In this document: in pieces, positions 63,119 to 64,000 of the stretch
Layout: the number at the start of each line of letters is the position of its first letter
Numbering within the stretch: the stretch's first letter is position 1
Assembly: GCA_965242595.1 (NCBI GenBank)
Contig: OZ251464.1
Coordinates: 1,674,001 to 1,738,000, forward strand
Length of the DNA: 64,000 bases
DNA from: SP197 sp965242595
GTDB taxonomy: Bacteria; Pseudomonadota; Alphaproteobacteria; SP197
Reading direction: 5' to 3'
Translations under genes and position numbers: made by a program
Notes under the pieces: generated by a model
What the model was told of the DNA's origin: nothing
The model's input: the letters and a program-made list of their open reading frames with translations, nothing else
The model's database searches: none

Positions 63119-63542
63119 GGCCCCTCCCCCGCCGGGCATCCCGGCAGCCGGTCAAGCGCGGCCGCCAGCCTACAGGGCGCGGATGGCGAGCGCAAAGCGC
63201 CCCGGGCCGGACACCATGCACTTGGCCTTCGTTGACGCCGGACGCCGGCCGCGGGAGAAGATGCGTTGGGTGCCGCTGGGACGTGTGGGCAGTGAAGAAA
63301 TGCGGCCTGCCCCGCGCGCTCCCGCACGCCGGCTCGATGCAGGTTCCAGGGTCGATACCGGCGGCATCTAACCCTCTTCCCCGTCCTGCGGCGGCCGGTG
63401 GAGGGCCTCGCTAGCGGATCGCGGCGTTTCGGGCTCCCTTCGGGCCGTCCCCCATCAGGCGCGCGCCCGCGCCGTCGGACGCTTGCGGCCCGAGGGGGCG
63501 GGGGCTATGCTGCGCCCCCTGTCCCGAACGGGAATCCGTGCC
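63119..63542. other. Intergenic region before dapA, no gene seen
   Basis: 424 bp between divergent genes. Several short open frames exist on both strands but none has a family signature or a convincing ribosome-binding site. The stretch gggctcccttcgggcc near 63430 could form a small hairpin. A promoter for dapA is expected here, but no clear hexamer pair stands out. Confidence 0.45.
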
Positions 63543-64000
63543 ATGACGACCGCGAGGCTGAAGGGATCCTTCGTCGCCCTTATCACCCTCATGCGCGATG
63601 GCGAGATCGACGAAGACGGCTATCGCAACTTCGTCGACTGGCACATCGACCAGGGCAGCCACGGCCTGCTCGCCATGGGCACCACCGGCGAATCGCCCAC
63701 CCTTTCCCACCGCGAGGATATGAGCGTGGTGAGGCTGTGCGTCGAGGCGGCGGCGGGGCGGGTGCCGGTGCTGGCCGGTACCGGCTCCAATTCCACCAGC
63801 GAGTGCATCGCCCTGACCCGCCACGCCAGGGAGGCGGGCGCCGACGCGGCGCTGATCGTCACCGGCTATTACAACAAACCCACCCAGGAGGGCCTGTTCC
63901 GCCATTTCGAGGCGGTCTCGAAGGCCGTCGATATCCCCCTGCTGGTCTATAACATCCCCGGCCGCACCGGCGTCGATATCCTGCCCGAAACCATGGCGCG
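63543..64000 (+). CDS. dapA: 4-hydroxy-tetrahydrodipicolinate synthase, N-terminal part
   Basis: 152 codons to the window edge. GSFVALITLMRDGEIDEDGY, LLAMGTTGESPTLSHRED, VLAGTGSNSTSECIALT and VTGYYNKPTQEGLFRHF, then LLVYNIPGRTGVDI (substrate-binding Tyr) fit DapA; the Schiff-base lysine would lie beyond the end. It condenses pyruvate with aspartate semialdehyde on the way to lysine and diaminopimelate. Confidence 0.95.
   Translation, partial: MTTARLKGSFVALITLMRDGEIDEDGYRNFVDWHIDQGSHGLLAMGTTGESPTLSHREDMSVVRLCVEAAAGRVPVLAGTGSNSTSECIALTRHAREAGADAALIVTGYYNKPTQEGLFRHFEAVSKAVDIPLLVYNIPGRTGVDILPETMA

Overview
The window is about 64 kb of GC-rich chromosome, dense in genes and without rRNA, tRNA, CRISPR array, transposase or integrase that I can recognise. 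Gene content and order point to an alphaproteobacterium, probably Rhodospirillales-like. The signs are trcR (DUF1013), a DUF1192 protein, COQ9 with UbiX (ubiquinone), the rluD-rpoH pair, and the order yebC-ruvCAB-ybgC-tolQRAB-pal-cpoB-tilS-ftsH-folP-glmM. No species assignment is possible from sequence reading alone.

Layout. 1-7.2 kb is housekeeping: pyrD 3' end, threonine aldolase, rluD-rpoH, purA, a PhzF-like protein and an Ada-like protein. 7.3-12.6 kb is transport and catabolism: an orphan ABC substrate-binding protein, a TbpB-like surface lipoprotein, an M24 pita-bread protein without metal ligands, and a Baeyer-Villiger-type monooxygenase. 12.6-28.6 kb is an accessory region. It holds an AbiJ-type abortive-infection gene, two lipidated subtilisin autotransporters with nearly identical translocator halves, a HEPN-like gene between them, a single-polypeptide type IIG restriction-modification enzyme, a DUF5131 (three-Cys) / TcmP pair, and an ABC-ATPase / PIN-nuclease pair directly behind glmM. 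28.6-42.9 kb is a continuous 15-gene minus-strand run from yebC to glmM. 43.0-50.9 kb has cell-cycle regulator genes, a catabolic operon (MttB-like, Fe-S flavoenzyme, ThDP enzyme), LpxR and a DMSP-lyase-like cupin. 50.9-57 kb has an alpha/beta hydrolase, an outer-membrane barrel, prpE, hldE, ydcH and ubiX. 57-59.4 kb is a scar region: a TIGR02444 gene without its start, an AT-rich membrane protein built on 29-residue repeats, and a GPP34/Tll0287 chimera. 59.5-64 kb returns to purE-purK, COQ9, def, an MBL-fold hydrolase and the start of dapA.

The main result is a recurring architecture. Three AT-richer accessory insertions (abiJ, the ATPase/PIN pair, the repeat membrane protein) are each bracketed by an imperfect second copy of the end of the neighbouring gene: 31 bp of the autotransporter 3' end, about 120 bp of the glmM 3' end, and 30 bp of the TIGR02444 5' region. 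No recombinase lies nearby. The autotransporter locus adds long cytosine tracts on the coding strand just after the lipobox, near-identical 1.3-kb translocator blocks, and HEPN/Abi genes at the gene ends. This looks like a variable surface-protease locus that also collects defence cargo.
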